A stretch of 64,000 nt of DNA from Carposina sasakii (lineage: Eukaryota; Arthropoda; Insecta; Lepidoptera; Carposinidae), in NCBI GenBank assembly GCA_014607495.2, contig CP053163.1, forward strand, positions 3,514,716-3,578,715. The letters run 5' to 3'. Below, in pieces: positions 43,041 to 55,874 of this stretch. Each line of letters begins with the position of its first letter. The first letter of the stretch is position 1. Both the position numbers and the translations under genes were made by a program. The notes beneath the pieces are model-generated. The model was not told the DNA's origin. It made no database searches and was given only the letters and a program-made list of their open reading frames with translations.

Positions 43041-43162
43041 GATTCTTTTTTTAGTTTTTCCATTGGTAGTTTGATGCACTTGCTATAAATGCAAGAAAAT
43101 ATACATAGGCGAACTTAATTCTAAACAATATTCTCTACCAGTTACTTTAGTTTAATCTCTTT

Positions 43163-43390
43163 GACGGCCGATTGGTCTAGTAGGTAGTGACCCTGCCTAC
43201 GACGCCATAGGTCCTGGGTTCGAATCCCGGTAGGTGATGATTGATGTTTGTTTCCGAGTCATGGATGTTTATATACTTATCTATGTATTTATATACCGTT
43301 ACTTAGTACCCACGACACAAGACCTTAGGGATCTTAGTGTGGGACTAGGTTAATGTGTTGTGTAAAAAAAAAAAAAAAGAAAAAAAAAGT
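43163..43390 (+). mobile_element. tRNA-derived SINE, full length
   Basis: The head 'gacggccgattggtctagta' contains an A box ('tggtctagtaggtagtg'), followed by a B box 'gggttcgaatccc' about 50 nt later. The body has 'atggatgtttatatacttat', 'tagtacccacgacacaagac' and 'gggactaggttaatgtgttg', and ends in an A-rich tail (43365-43388). The tRNA-like part lacks proper acceptor pairing. A head-less copy is at 12599. Confidence 0.85.
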
Positions 43391-43469
43391 TAGTTAGTAC
43401 AGGGGTACCTACGTACTCCCAGACGGATTTTTTACGACTGTGGATATGGAGATTCCACCACAGCACATA

Positions 43470-43660
43470 CCTCCATCGATGCATTACCTTATTGCAATCT
43501 ACTGCTCTACGTAGGCCTCCCCCAGGGCACGCCACAAGATTCGATACCTCGTTTTCGCCATCCAACTACTACCAGCCGTCTTCTTTAAGTCATTGGTCCA
43601 TCTGACCGGAGTGCGACCAACGCTACGCACAGCACATACCTACTTGTAGTCAAATCTGCC
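43470..43660 (-). mobile_element. RTE-type LINE 3' coding end (dead)
   Basis: On the minus strand the sequence codes for VGRTPVRWTNDLKKTAGSSW and then RILWRALGEAYVEQ before a stop. This is the C-terminal signature (GR-P-RW-DD-KK-AG-W ... EAYVQQW) of RTE-like reverse transcriptases. Only the last 60 or so codons are present. Confidence 0.8.
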
Positions 43661-43724
43661 CTTTGTTCTATCCCTCCTTCCCCTCAGAGAGAAAGGCCTT
43701 GATTTTGTAATATGTAGTAGGTAT

Positions 43725-43988
43725 CCGCGTAGTACCGGCAGAGTAGAGTTTGTACCACCCCTGCCTACCCGTGGGTATCGTACGAGGCGATTGAGGGTTT
43801 CCGGGAGGTGGGCAGCAGCGCCTCCCGTACTGACAACATAGTTTGAAAATCACACTGCGGTCACCAACCCGCCTGTCCAGCGTGGTGACTATGGGCAAAA
43901 CACCCCTGTGGCAGTAGCCTTGTGGCGTGCCCTGGGGGAGGCCTACGTCCAGCAGTGGACTGCAATAGCCTGAAGAAGAAGAATAAGT
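43725..43988 (+). mobile_element. RTE-type LINE 3' end (dead)
   Basis: 'cctacccgtgggtatcgtac', 'gaaaatcacactgcggtcac', and a stretch coding for WRALGEAYVQQWTAIA, followed by a GAA-rich tail. Together with the minus-strand piece at 43470 it forms two oppositely oriented LINE tails about 70 bp apart. Confidence 0.75.
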
Positions 43989-45024
43989 AGGTATCTAACC
44001 AAAGTTGATGCTGTGTCTATCTTGATAAAGTTTTAGAGAAAGACCACATCAATTTTATCCTTCAGATAGGCTCTTGGAAAAATCTGCCCTTAGTGATGTG
44101 TACGTACTTATTACAGTTAGGTAATGGCACGTGTTGTCGTGTGAAAAAGGATAAAATAAACAAAACCCATCAATTACTATGTCGGCGCTCGATCCATCAA
44201 CCTTTGGGTTATTTGCCCCGATTTAATTAAAGAATGGAGTGTCCAAAATGTACCTAGTATTCTGTACCTATAATATTATGTCCAAAGTTTTTTTAATTTC
44301 CTGGGCCCACGGAGGTGTCATGTGTGGTAAATCACGTATGGAAATGAATCTCTTTTTTTTCGCTGAGTGGTAATGCCAATATTGTTTTGGGTTAAGAATA
44401 TTTAGGGCCAATTTTTCCAATGCTCACATAACCTATTCTAGTTAAGTTTTAGAGAAGGACATTATTAATAAATTTATCCTTGAGAGAGTCTGTAACACAT
44501 ATTGGAAAAACCGGCCTTTAGGATAATAAACTTAGTGAAAGCTTATTTGATTTTCAAGAAGCACATCAGTATACGACCCAATTAAACCTTAATCTAACAG
44601 AAGACAATATTATCTTTGTGCCACCTGATTTATAACGATTTTCATACCACTCGAAAACCTTGTAAAACCTCAAATTTTCCTCTAAAGAAAACCCACCTTT
44701 AAACCGAAGTTATAAAGTTGAGTTTCCAGTGACAATAAAAGCCTAGCTTAGTTTCACCGCACCCTCCTAAGGCAATGTTAATAAGAAGAATTAAGATTAA
44801 AATGATATTAAATTTTGATATTGTGTTGTATTCGGATTATTTTCAAGGAAATTTTAATATGGGCTTCTTTCCCTTTGACTCGGGCTATTCTGAGGGGCGC
44901 TGTTTATTATCCACCTGTAAAGTCTGGCTTACACGAGGCGAGTGTTTAGTAACTAATGGGTGTTTTAAATTACTTATATAGAATACTTAACAGTAATTAT
45001 ATGTTAGCAGCAGACGATTCAACT
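43989..45024. other. No recognised feature
   Basis: AT-rich sequence; no gene or shared repeat identified. 44040-44070 and 44440-44480 share a phrase ('aagttttagagaa(a/g)ga'), suggesting an old duplicated repeat. Confidence 0.4.
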
Positions 45025-45832
45025 ATACAGGGTGTCTTTTCATTGCCACCCTTAACGAAGGGTACGTCTGGCGGCTCGTCCTAAGGAGCGCTGGTGCGGT
45101 GCACTCCCACCCACGAAGATTACATAGGCAATCTATATTTTTCTATATTTATAATTATCTTTTAATTCTACTATGTTTATACAATAGTGTCTACGCGTTC
45201 GTCTCAAGTAAGTTGTAATCTTATGTATCGAGTAGAGCTCTAGCGATCGCGCTCTAATGAAACGATATTTGGAACGATTCCTAGTACTGTATTCAATGAG
45301 TGCGAAAGAGACATACCGACATAGGCCGGCGCGTGAAACAGAAGATTTCGTATGAAAAATTAGCCTTATCTGGAGCGCCGCTCACTTTAATTCGCGTATG
45401 CGGCCACGGTCGCTTAGTTCGAATTAGAACGCGATATGGTTGTCTTTAATATGTTTCATTAGGTCATCTGAATTTTTATAAGTGTACGGTTGAACTTACA
45501 CCATCTCATTCGTTAAGAGAGTGAACACCCATTTAAAAATGTCAGCAACCGCCTCTGGTACGTACTGTATACATCAAATAAATTAAGGTTATTCAAAAAA
45601 AAAAATGCTGGGAAACGATGTAAATTCTTTAGAAAAAAAAAATCATTTAATCGGGCGAAATTTATAGTGTCCAGTGTTTATGCTAGTTTTTTCATAGACA
45701 GATATCAATTATTTCTCGTGAAAAAATCTTGCTACGCGCGTCTATGTGCATTTATGCAGAAAAACGCACTCTATTTGAACAGAGAAAAATGATCGTTATG
45801 ATGAGGAGATTCCGTAGTTTTCGGGAACGTTG
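45025..45832 (-). mobile_element. Family C MITE split by another element
   Basis: Reverse orientation family C: 'tacagggtgtcttttcattg' to 'cttaacgaagggtacgt', then 490 bp of foreign sequence, then 'ggtacgtactgtatacatca' onward to 'cgtagttttcgggaacgttg'. The far tip is missing, and about 50 bp near 45780 are deleted. Confidence 0.85.
45067..45557. mobile_element. hAT-like non-autonomous element inside family C MITE
   Basis: The left junction reads 'GGTACGT' then 'ctggcggctcgtcctaagga', and the right junction 'cagcaaccgcctctg' then 'GTACGTAC'. The tips (CTGGCGG and CCGCCTCTG = CAGAGGCGG inverted) resemble hAT tips, and the 7-8 bp GTACGT-type repeat at the junctions fits a hAT duplication. The centre has no transposase. 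Confidence 0.65.
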
Positions 45833-45835
45833 AAC

Positions 45836-46659
45836 ATTCATCCCATCTCTCTGTGTATCTGTGCTTTTTCACAGAAAATGGTAAAACGTAATTGGATGAA
45901 TTTTTGTTGATGTTGATGTTGAGTGTATGATTAACTAGTTGATCTAGTCACTCAAGTGTACGTAACCATCAAATAAAAGATGTACTCAGTATAATATTCA
46001 GTCCATTATCTCCAAATTCTTTGGGAAAATAAGTACATTTCATACACGGAATGAATTTAAACGTTGATAACTAACGTAAAATGTACCTAAATGATAAACT
46101 TTGTCATTTAAATTCTGGAGTCAAGATGGTAATAAAACAATATAAAGTTAATGAATCCAAACAAATCCAAAATTCAAACCGGAAAATTCCAGTCACAGAA
46201 AACCGTTGAAAAATAACGCTGCTCAAAACAAACAATATACTTTAACAAGACGTCTTCGAGAACCCGAGTTTCTTAGTTCGGCGACATAGTTTGAATAATT
46301 AATTTCTTTGAAGGGTCACTTAGTCCCCCCCCTTCAATCGACGGTAATCAAGATCTATTGAGACGGTCCTTTTTATGATGCTTCACGCACGCTCGCGCTT
46401 TTAAAAGTCCGTAAAAATGGTACACTAAATCGTGGGTAGGGCGAGTGGTTAGTATTTAGTTGATAAGTGTGTTGCGAACCTAGTTTAGGAATACCTGTAT
46501 TATGTTGCGGTTGTGGTGAGTGTAGAGAAAATTTTATTATACATGAATGAATAGAACCCCCTTTTTCGACCGGTTAAGGGACAACAGAGTGAAATCACAT
46601 AAGTTTTATTTATATTTTTCTTCTATGCTGCTCTGGGAGTGAAAAAATAACGTGTAATA
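45836..46659. other. No recognised feature
   Basis: Anonymous sequence. Confidence 0.4.
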
Positions 46660-46885
46660 CTACAGCTGCTTCTCTTCCCGGGCATACTGTACAAGCCAGT
46701 AGAGGGACAAGAGGGTCTTGGTGTTTTGTAGGCGATGGGTTGATCACCTGTCACTACTAACCGAACTTGTACATCTCAAGTATACCCTAAAAATTGGTCA
46801 GAAGTGGCACCATGTGGTTCTATCGGCCCTTAGTGCATTGCCTACTCCGTAAGAGATAAAGGCGTGATTATATGTATGTATGTAT
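46660..46885 (+). repeat. Dispersed repeat family H with (TATG)n tail
   Basis: 'cagctgcttctcttcccggg' followed by 'gagggtcttggtgttttgta' and the same blocks as at 39.1 kb, ending in 'tatgtatgtatgtatat'. The first 40 bp are diverged family B, so B and H may be adjacent parts of one larger element. Confidence 0.6.
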
Positions 46886-49800
46886 ATTTTAATTGCAAAT
46901 GAAATGTGAATATTGTACCTACTAACTTTAATTTGTTAAGTCATGACTTACCTCGCCTTAATTACAAAAATTAGCTTATTCACAGTAGGTATTTAGTAAA
47001 TGCTAATAAAATAATTTAGAAAGTAGTTTACTAGTTACGGGCGAGTTAAAAATAGATGGGATTAAAATCCTTTCAAGTCGACTCGACCGATCAATTTGAT
47101 TTACAAACACGCCATAACGACTCGACCACAGTGAAGTTCACCTATTGTAATTCATATCTTCTGTGAGCAGGATTAAAACCGTCTTAATTTAATTAAGCAC
47201 TGGCTATTGCTGTTTTCGTTCCAAGTTTGTATTAGATCGTGTGTATAGAAGCAGCAATGGTGTCGATACCGTACTGATGTTTGCAACTTGTTGTGAAAAT
47301 AAATCTGTTGTACTCCCACTTTTATTTATACGTCCGCTTGTGTAAGAAGGTAATGTAAAACGTTTGCAGGCAAAGCTCTAACATAGGATGCAGTTAAAAC
47401 AACTACTTATTGAGATTATTGAATGTTTCCTATAAAAATGTATAGGTCTATTTTTAGGACTAGGTTTACTTCTAAAAAAACTGAGTACACAAAAGTACTT
47501 GACTAACCCAGTTTAAAGTTTTGCAATGCAAAATGTCATACTCTCGACTTAAGAGAACCGAATTAAATTTTCAATTTACATTTTTTGTGGTACATGCGAG
47601 CCCACACTACCCTTTCACCATTAATTGGGTTACGGTCTAGAGGGTTATACCTCCAGGGAGCGAAGGGTTGCTCCTCAGGGACACGGACAAAATTGATTGA
47701 GATGGATGCTGTCAGCGGACAAATTTCCAGAATGGTTTTTCATCTTTTTCCCGCGCGCCGCCATGTTTGCTATTGTTTTTTTTTTAAGGCAAAGGGGACG
47801 ATGTTTAATCAGCGGGGTACGCGGCTAATTGTTTTTAACTTCTTGGAGTGCTTTTTTGATTGGTGTTTTAGAATGAGAAATGTTGTAATTAGTTTGTTCT
47901 TTAGCCTAGACTCGGTTTTAATTTTATGTTGCTAAGTTTGGTGATCAGAAAAAACCGGTGAAGTACGAATCGAACTCGCACAGGTAGAGTTCCGTTACCA
48001 CCAACGATATCATACCACATTTTAAAAGCTTTCACAAACTGCGATATCTTCTTGTAATGTAATGGTTACATCGTGTGCACTTTTTTTTAAACTTGTTCAA
48101 AACTCGCCGATGTTACTCGTAGTTTTTGGATGACCTAAATGTCAAATTATAGAGCGCATTTAGACATATTATCCATCTGCTGCAAAGAATATACTTACCC
48201 TCTATCTGTTGTCTGTCAACTCTCATTGTTTGTAGGTAGATATTAATACAAAAGTTTTCTCCATTATACAAGGAATACCACGCTTCCTGCAAACGTATAC
48301 ATAAACAACTCTCACAGATCCCGGACAAAATGATCATTCGATACGATAACAAGCCAGACTTTACGTATACCCTAGGTTAGTATAAGTATGAATGCACATA
48401 TCTGCAATGTGCTTAGAAATAATCCCATTTTACTTTATCCCCGCAACGTTTATCCGTGAACGATGCCCATTTCTTCTTTTATTCGCGGCATTTTTAGTGT
48501 GCTTGTATAAAACGGTTAATGGTTGATAAGTAAAATATATGGCCGTTAGATTATTTTATAGATACAGGTTTATAGATTTTAGATAACCTAGGATTTTATC
48601 AGGGATTAAATCTACGATTTGCTTGGGGATTGGTAGCATGCTAGACTACTTAGTTCGACCGTTAAGTGAAATTAGTAGCTTGTTAGTTGATTTAGTTTCT
48701 TGTAGACGTGTCTACCGTATTGGATTTCAGCGGTTGTGTTGGTATAAGAAATAAGAAGATTGTTGAAAGTATCTGTAATCTTGAACTTGCTAAAAGATTA
48801 GATTACTGCAAGTGCAGTAGGGCCACCGTAAAAGGACTATGTATATTGCATATCCATGACATAGTTACGCTTATTACTTTTTTTCTAAGTATGGGTAGTC
48901 GACTAAAAATTTCACACCCACTTTTCACCAGGTAGCCTTTCAATTATGCGTGGTAAGAGGTGAGCCTACCACCGCTATTCGGGCACAAATACTACAATCT
49001 AGCGACTCTATTAGTTACTAATTTACTACGAAATATATTGTATGGCAAAAATATTATTTCTACCTTATTCTTTCTATTCTCACTACTACACCGTTGAATA
49101 GAATAGAATAGTATTTATTTGAAAATCACACATACATATACATCAATAACATAGAACAAGACAATAGAAATAGTACTTAGTGTGGTTGTACTCGTCTTAT
49201 AGCTAGAGTATTAAATAACTATGTAAGTAAGTACATACTTATAAATATTTTGCTGTGTTACCATAATACATTCCATGTTACGGTACAACCTTGAATATCG
49301 TATAATACTTTCATTAGCACCCACAGCCCGCGGCGCGCGGTAATGTCAACCAGTCATTTGTCAATTTGACGCGCTCGGTGGCCGATGCGATGATGCTTTC
49401 GGCTGATTGGATTGCGTCAAGTACGGGCTCATTTCCGGGCAATAGTTTTACTGTGACATTTTGCATACGAACTTTTGGTCATATTAATATACCTAGCTCA
49501 TCAGTTGTTATTTTTCGTTAGACCTTTTTTGACATTATCGTAGTTACCGTAATGGCTTCTTTTGAAAGTAATTTTTGCCCAAGATTTGGCATTTATTTTA
49601 TAACTGGTTAGCCACCATGACCATATAGGTCATTGTAGATACTTAAATTCGTTTTTGGTATACATTGGCTTTTTAGTCTAGCCAGTAAGCTCCTTATAAA
49701 GAAGCCAAAAATACACAAGCTCCATTACAATGTCTCGAATGACTGGATGGAACACCGGTAAACATTTGTCGATGGTGGTAAACAAAGCGTTTATTTACCA

Positions 49801-52800
49801 AAAACAATAAAGAACGATTAGCCGGCCGTAAAACAAGAACATCAAAGTGTTCGAACTTTTCCAATTTTACTAGTACTCAAAAGGATTTGCATGCGAGGTA
49901 CGCACAATGCGGTAGACTGCAATCCTCAATAACTCAGCATGGGACCCCACGAGCTAGGGTCCGCTCTTTGTCCCCAATTTTAATATCTGTGGGAATGGAC
50001 ATGCCGTATCCATTTGGTGATTTATCATTCTTAAACCAGAGACTAGACTTGTCTTTTATGTATGGTCTTTTGGCGCGAAGGGCCGAAGACTGCGAGCCCT
50101 TTGTTCGAGCATGTTCGCTTAAATAGAGGTTCCGACTTCGAGTGCCCGATGTCCGAATTTTATGAATTATTAGCGATTTCGGGTTTATATTATAATCTGT
50201 GGGGTGAAACTAAGCTGTAGTTCTTGGGGTCATCGGGTTTTGCTAAGGTCTTAAGGAATTTATAGATACAAAGTTATAACCAGGTGGTGCAAAATCTTTA
50301 GATGCACGTCCAAATAATATCTTGGTTTAAAATCTATGCATGCCAATCGATGATATATGTAATTTACTTTTAGTCTAGTCTAAACTAGCGATGGCCTAAC
50401 TAGTGGCACTATTTCATAAAATTACTTTCCATGGCCTCATTGGATCAAAAAGATTTAAGTGCCTACTTAAACGTGTCAATATTTCGATAACGATAAATAA
50501 CAATTTGTACATACATTATACAGATAAATGAATAAAAACGTCATAAACCAAGACATTTAACCTGCACCCGAATTAGCATCACAATGATGATGACCACAGC
50601 ATCCTCGGACCAATTGAAAGGTCAACACATTTTACAAGGCACGAGACAAGCACGATCTTTTTAATATAAAAAAGTTGGGGATGAATCTCTTTATGGTTCT
50701 GCCTGGACACAAATATGGTCCATGTGGTCAAAATTGGAACTATAATATTATATAGTGCAGTAACGTGGGATATAACGGATAACAGCGACTTTATTGATGG
50801 TCGAGATAAGTTTGTGACTGTACAGATGATTTTTTTATAATGTCCGTTTTGACAGTGGACACGAGTCGTAATTCCTAAAAAATGGGGAGAACTTTAACTT
50901 ATAGGCATAATATGTTAATCTTGGTATATTAAGATTTATAGTGTTGTATATTTTATCGAAATTTGTAATGATACATGCTTTTTTATTTGATCATTTAATG
51001 TAGTAATATAATTTGTCAAGTGTTTTCCAATATTATGATTTATTTCTCGAAGCAAAGGATCTCAATTCAGATATTAAGCACCACCTAAATCATTATCATC
51101 ACCATAAAAACAGAAGTAAAAAAATTGCAAATGTTGGTCCATTACATTATGAATTTAACCTTTTTGGCAAGGATGTTGACTTTCTGTTAATAAGATAGGA
51201 GGATTTAGAAGGTTGTGAGACTGTGGAGTTGTGAAATTGGAAAATGCCTCGTTAAATATCAGACAAGAGAAAATAACTATTAATTTGAATAACCAAAGAT
51301 GCAACAATCAATTTACAGCAATTGATGTCGCAAACAATTAACACAAAAACACTAATGATAGAACAAATGTAGCGTAACACTAAGTAATTGGAACTGTCAA
51401 CAGCTAGGGTAATGATCGTCCCCCAAAGAATGCAATATGCACGGATATTAATGATCCTAGACATCTCTACGGCTTCTATTTTAATTGTAAATATTTATTT
51501 GGCCACTGCTGGACATCGGTAAGCGGCAGGGATGCATATTTACACTTGGCAGTGGTTTTTGGAAGTTATTTAAAGAAAAAAATATAATCATAAACACTGA
51601 AATAAGTTATTGTGCAGTTTAAGGCATAACTATAGATTGTGTTAATAATGAAAATGAAATTAAGCATATTTTTATCGTTATTATAGATTTACAAAAAGTG
51701 AGAATTATTCTTTCAAACAAATAAATTTATCTACCTAATAACAATGCCTACGATATAACTACTTAAGTAGGTACTTTATTGTGATGTAAATAAAATTAAT
51801 GATTATGAGTGTACCGTACCAACGACATCGGCTTGTCCCGCTTAATTTATACCACATAAACTATTCTGTCTGACCGTTAGTTGCTTTGTACATAAAATAA
51901 TAAATCTACGAGAGTATCAAAAATTCCCGTGGTCAAGCGAGTTGCAAACAAGTTTTACCCTTTTCAAGTACTTCTAAAAATAGACAATTATTCATAGCGC
52001 AGTATGGGAAATACTAAACATTGCTTGGACATAGAAAAAGCGCCGTTGATAAGTGTTTAATAAGCTTGTAACTGCGACATAGCATAAGATATCGCCATTA
52101 CAATAATATGTAATGGTGGTTAATCATTCAATCTTGAGCACTATATAGGTTTTTTTGGCTGGTTCATCATTGCCATGGTGATTTCTTAGAAACGAAGTCA
52201 GTAGGTCATCTTGTAGCTTTCGAGTCCTTAATAGGACTGTATCAGAGATTGCTCCTTTGCTCTTGATTTCTATCTGCTAATTCCAATACTAAATATCGTG
52301 ATAAATCAGGTTATTTTAATAATATTCTGTATTAAATTTCAAACTATAAAGATTTAATTCTTGAATTTGGTCTCGATAAGTATACGGCGGTTTACCTTTT
52401 CGTATGTGAAGATAAGACATTTTGGCATTTTTTTTTACGATTTTGTAAAATAAAGTACATGATTAACGAAGGAAAAAAAGGAGGAAATTCACGATTTCAT
52501 TGCATTATACCCTCCAACTATTATTACCGCAACCCACTAAATATTACCCACTACAATATAACACCTGAACAACTCCTATTACGCATAATGAGTACAAAAC
52601 CTTTTGTTGCCATTCAGCCACTGATATTAATAAAAAAGGGACAGTGACTAGGCCCTTTTGTATAGACTTGTTTACTCAGAGGAATGACATGAATGTTTAG
52701 AAGCAAAAAACGAAGGAAAGGGAGATGTACCGGTGACCAAAAACAAAGTTGTTTTTACTGTTGGTGAAGACGTGAATACTGAGCTTTCTGAAGTTAATCA

Positions 52801-55800
52801 TGCTGATGGGTTATTTGGTTAACGGTAAATTTAAGTTGGTTTAGGTGTAGGAGATGATGATCGCTGACCTCTGGCATCTAGTTGTGTGGTTCTATTTGAT
52901 TGACGTTTGTTTGACGCTCGCTGCGAGAGAGAAATTTTCGGAATTTTGTCGACGAAAGGATTTTTAATAGGCTTTGGTCCTGTATATGCTTTATATGGTC
53001 CATTGACTACTGTATATCATAGCATAGGTACTGAATATTTTATATTATTTTCAAATTCACTGATGAACCCAACATATCAATAATTTGAGAACAAAAACTT
53101 TGTTCCATGTTAATTAATTGGCATTAAATCAAAAAACCTAACGATATTCAAAGGTCCCATAATCACGCTGGACATTAATTTCGAAACTTCAACAAAGGTA
53201 TATGTAATAAAAAAACAATGACATAGGTATAAAGGACACAAAGGTGACAATACTGACAATAGTCACTATGGGAAAGATACAAAAAGTCTATTATTTATGT
53301 ATTGTTTGTTTAAGTAACAGAGGTGACAGTACAAAAACAAATAGCCCTGCTTTACAACTTACTGCAACCCCATCTTCGAAATGACTAGTATAAAAAGGAC
53401 TTGGCCATTCTAGTATTCAATTAAAAAGTAAGGATTCGGTAGAGTCTTAGCGGATCTTGGTAAGTTGGTCCCTGTCTTCTTCACACTTCTAATTGCCTAT
53501 TATAATGATACCCGATACTTTCTCGGATTCTTTGGAGTTAATCTTTATCTACCATGGATAAGCGGATTATATTTGCAAATTTTCGGCTATGAGAAAATGA
53601 AATAAAGGTTTTCGGGGGAAAGTTTGAACGAATATTGATTATAGCCAATGAAATTAATTAATATAGGATCTTGATTCGCAGTATATATTGTGATATGGAA
53701 TACGACGAAATTTTCATGTCAAATATGTTGCCTCATCTGAAGTTTACGTAGAAAAAGTCGCGATTGCAAATACATACATAATTTACGAACTTTACACACA
53801 AATGAATCTACAGAATATATTAAACCTTTTTATTGTGCTCAAGCAAGTGAGAAGAAAATATACCAACTCCGGTAGTTTTTTATGCCACATTAGCTACTGC
53901 TATTAGTAACTATTTTTGAGCAACAGTTCCGTAACCGTTCTTTATCATTTATGAGATTTTGTAAAATCATCACTTTTGCCGTTGCACCACTACGTCCGTG
54001 CAAAATTCGTCTTGAAAAAACATTGACAGTCCGAACCAGTCTAACGGTCGTCCATGATACATCTATCACATTAATAAACCTTTATACGAGCACACCTTTG
54101 TTTAACCCTTTGTATTTCAATCTCAAATTATGCGTGCCGGCATTATGCATACCGACCATTAACTTCTTGAGGTAACCATTGTGATTTCTGCTTATGCAAA
54201 TTCGGAACCCGGAATTTCGGACTGTGACTGATTAGGTCGAGAAACTTTCTCATAACGGACACTGCCAGGAAGGGTTATTTTTATATTTTTTTGAAATTTC
54301 AACAGCTGATGATATAACTAGAAAATCTGTTTTTCAGATTAATAATATTATTATTCATAGCTCTTTCGATGTTTTGTAATAATAAGTATCATTAGCCATT
54401 ATTTAAGATGTCTACTGTTTCTCATCATAAAATCATTTGTTAACTACAATTAATAATACATAATAACACGGTCACCATTACCCAAATGGATCGTGTCTTT
54501 GTAATTGCTACTCAAAACTGAAATCCTACCTAACATCCATCAACACATCGTGCCCTCCAAATCTATAATCTGTCCCAACCCTAAACCGCAACCCGACCGC
54601 AGGCCTTTAATAATGCATTCACCATTAGTTAACCCTTCCACCACCCGTCCAGATGCCCTTCCATCTTCGACTTTAATTCTAATCGTGAAAGAGGGTTTCA
54701 GGGTTACACCAACACCTTTCAATTCTTCACCAAAAGGCTGTTTAGCTACGGGAATGAAACAAAAACACTCTCATTCTTTCCACATCGCAAAGGCAATATT
54801 ACAAAGCCATTAGTGGCGGAAAATCTCCTTTTTGGACATTACATAATTAATTTTTGATGGCGTTGACAGAGTGGGTTTTTTAAAAGCTCGCTATAGAAGG
54901 TGTTGGCGCAGATGTTCCATGCTAATCTCCGTCGCACTTGTTAAATATTAACGTAGTCTAATTACAGTCTCCGTGCCCCCCTGCCCCACGCCCTCTAATG
55001 GCTTTTAAAACTGATTCCCGCCCTCAAAGGATGCGTATTTGATGACAACTCTCCACGTTTTAGCTTTGGAGACATAAGAAGTGCACGCTTCTTTGCATGT
55101 TACGGTTGACGCTACGTCCATTGCGTTTTTTGATTCAAGTTTGGAATTTAAATCTGAACTACAAGGTTAATAGATAGTATTTAAGCAATAGGATAGTGTA
55201 GATATTGAGTAACATTAAGCACATTATGTGGTTGAAGGAGGTTGCAGGGTAATCGAGAATACTAAAATCTAATTGCATAAATGCGTGTACAATGTATTAT
55301 ATTGAAAGCAGCATTGAAGGATAGTTTTCACCCGTCGGTTTTTGCTCTTCTATTGTGAAACTTAAAATTAATGATGTCGCGACAGTTACATGTTTGTTCA
55401 TCTGGTCATCGGGTGGTAAACAGGTCACTTCCTGTCCGGGATGGGAAAGGGATCGAGGTGTAACATTTAGTTGATCCTAAACGGTTTCGCCGACAAATGA
55501 TTCTGCGCCATTAAATGTATCATTAGCATTTGTTTGTTTTCTTAAAGGTCGCTCTACCCGCGTCTCTGATATCATTAATCACAGCGTTCTGGACGATTGT
55601 GACAAAAGTTTTTGATTAACGGTAAGCAAATATGGGTGTGTGACAGAACTTTTGTGATGTAGAGGTATCCGTGCCGGGTGCAATGACTGTGATATATGAT
55701 ATCGAGTTGATAGGAATCACTGACCGGCATCGATTTGTGTGAGAAAGTTTCGAGATCGATTAAAATAGATTTTACTACGGTATACATACATGTTAGACTT

Positions 55801-55870
55801 TATAATTTGTGAACCTAACTTAGCCCGAACTGCAAAAGATTATCCAGTCACTTAGCGGAGCTACCTAAGA
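46886..55870. other. Long gene-poor AT-rich stretch
   Basis: About 9 kb without a gene that I can support. Noted inside: a plus-strand GC-richer patch at 47585-47760; a 'gaatcgaactcgcacaggta' repeat fragment at 47968; a LINE-like 'gaatagaatagaatag' tail at 49095; a 79-codon frame at 49887-50126; a coding-like patch at 52694-52825. None has splice sites or motifs good enough to annotate as a gene. Could be intron or intergenic DNA. Confidence 0.4.
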
Positions 55871-55874
55871 GACT

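Noticed and set aside
43163..43240. tRNA gene on the plus strand
   Set aside because: tRNA-like head continues into a SINE body and poly-A tail that is repeated at 12.6 kb.
47585..47935. 116-codon frame, plus strand
   Set aside because: The second half is hydrophobic T-rich translation, and the start is not a convincing initiator; no family.
53951..54175. Possible exon ending 'cttgag|gtaacc'
   Set aside because: The donor is moderate, but no acceptor and no coding bias were found.
54303..54335. CTGATGA followed by GAAA as a hammerhead
   Set aside because: No stable stem II and no complementary stem I arms.
54505..54813. 102-codon frame rich in Pro and Ser
   Set aside because: Pyrimidine-rich strand composition explains the frame; a similar frame exists on the other strand.
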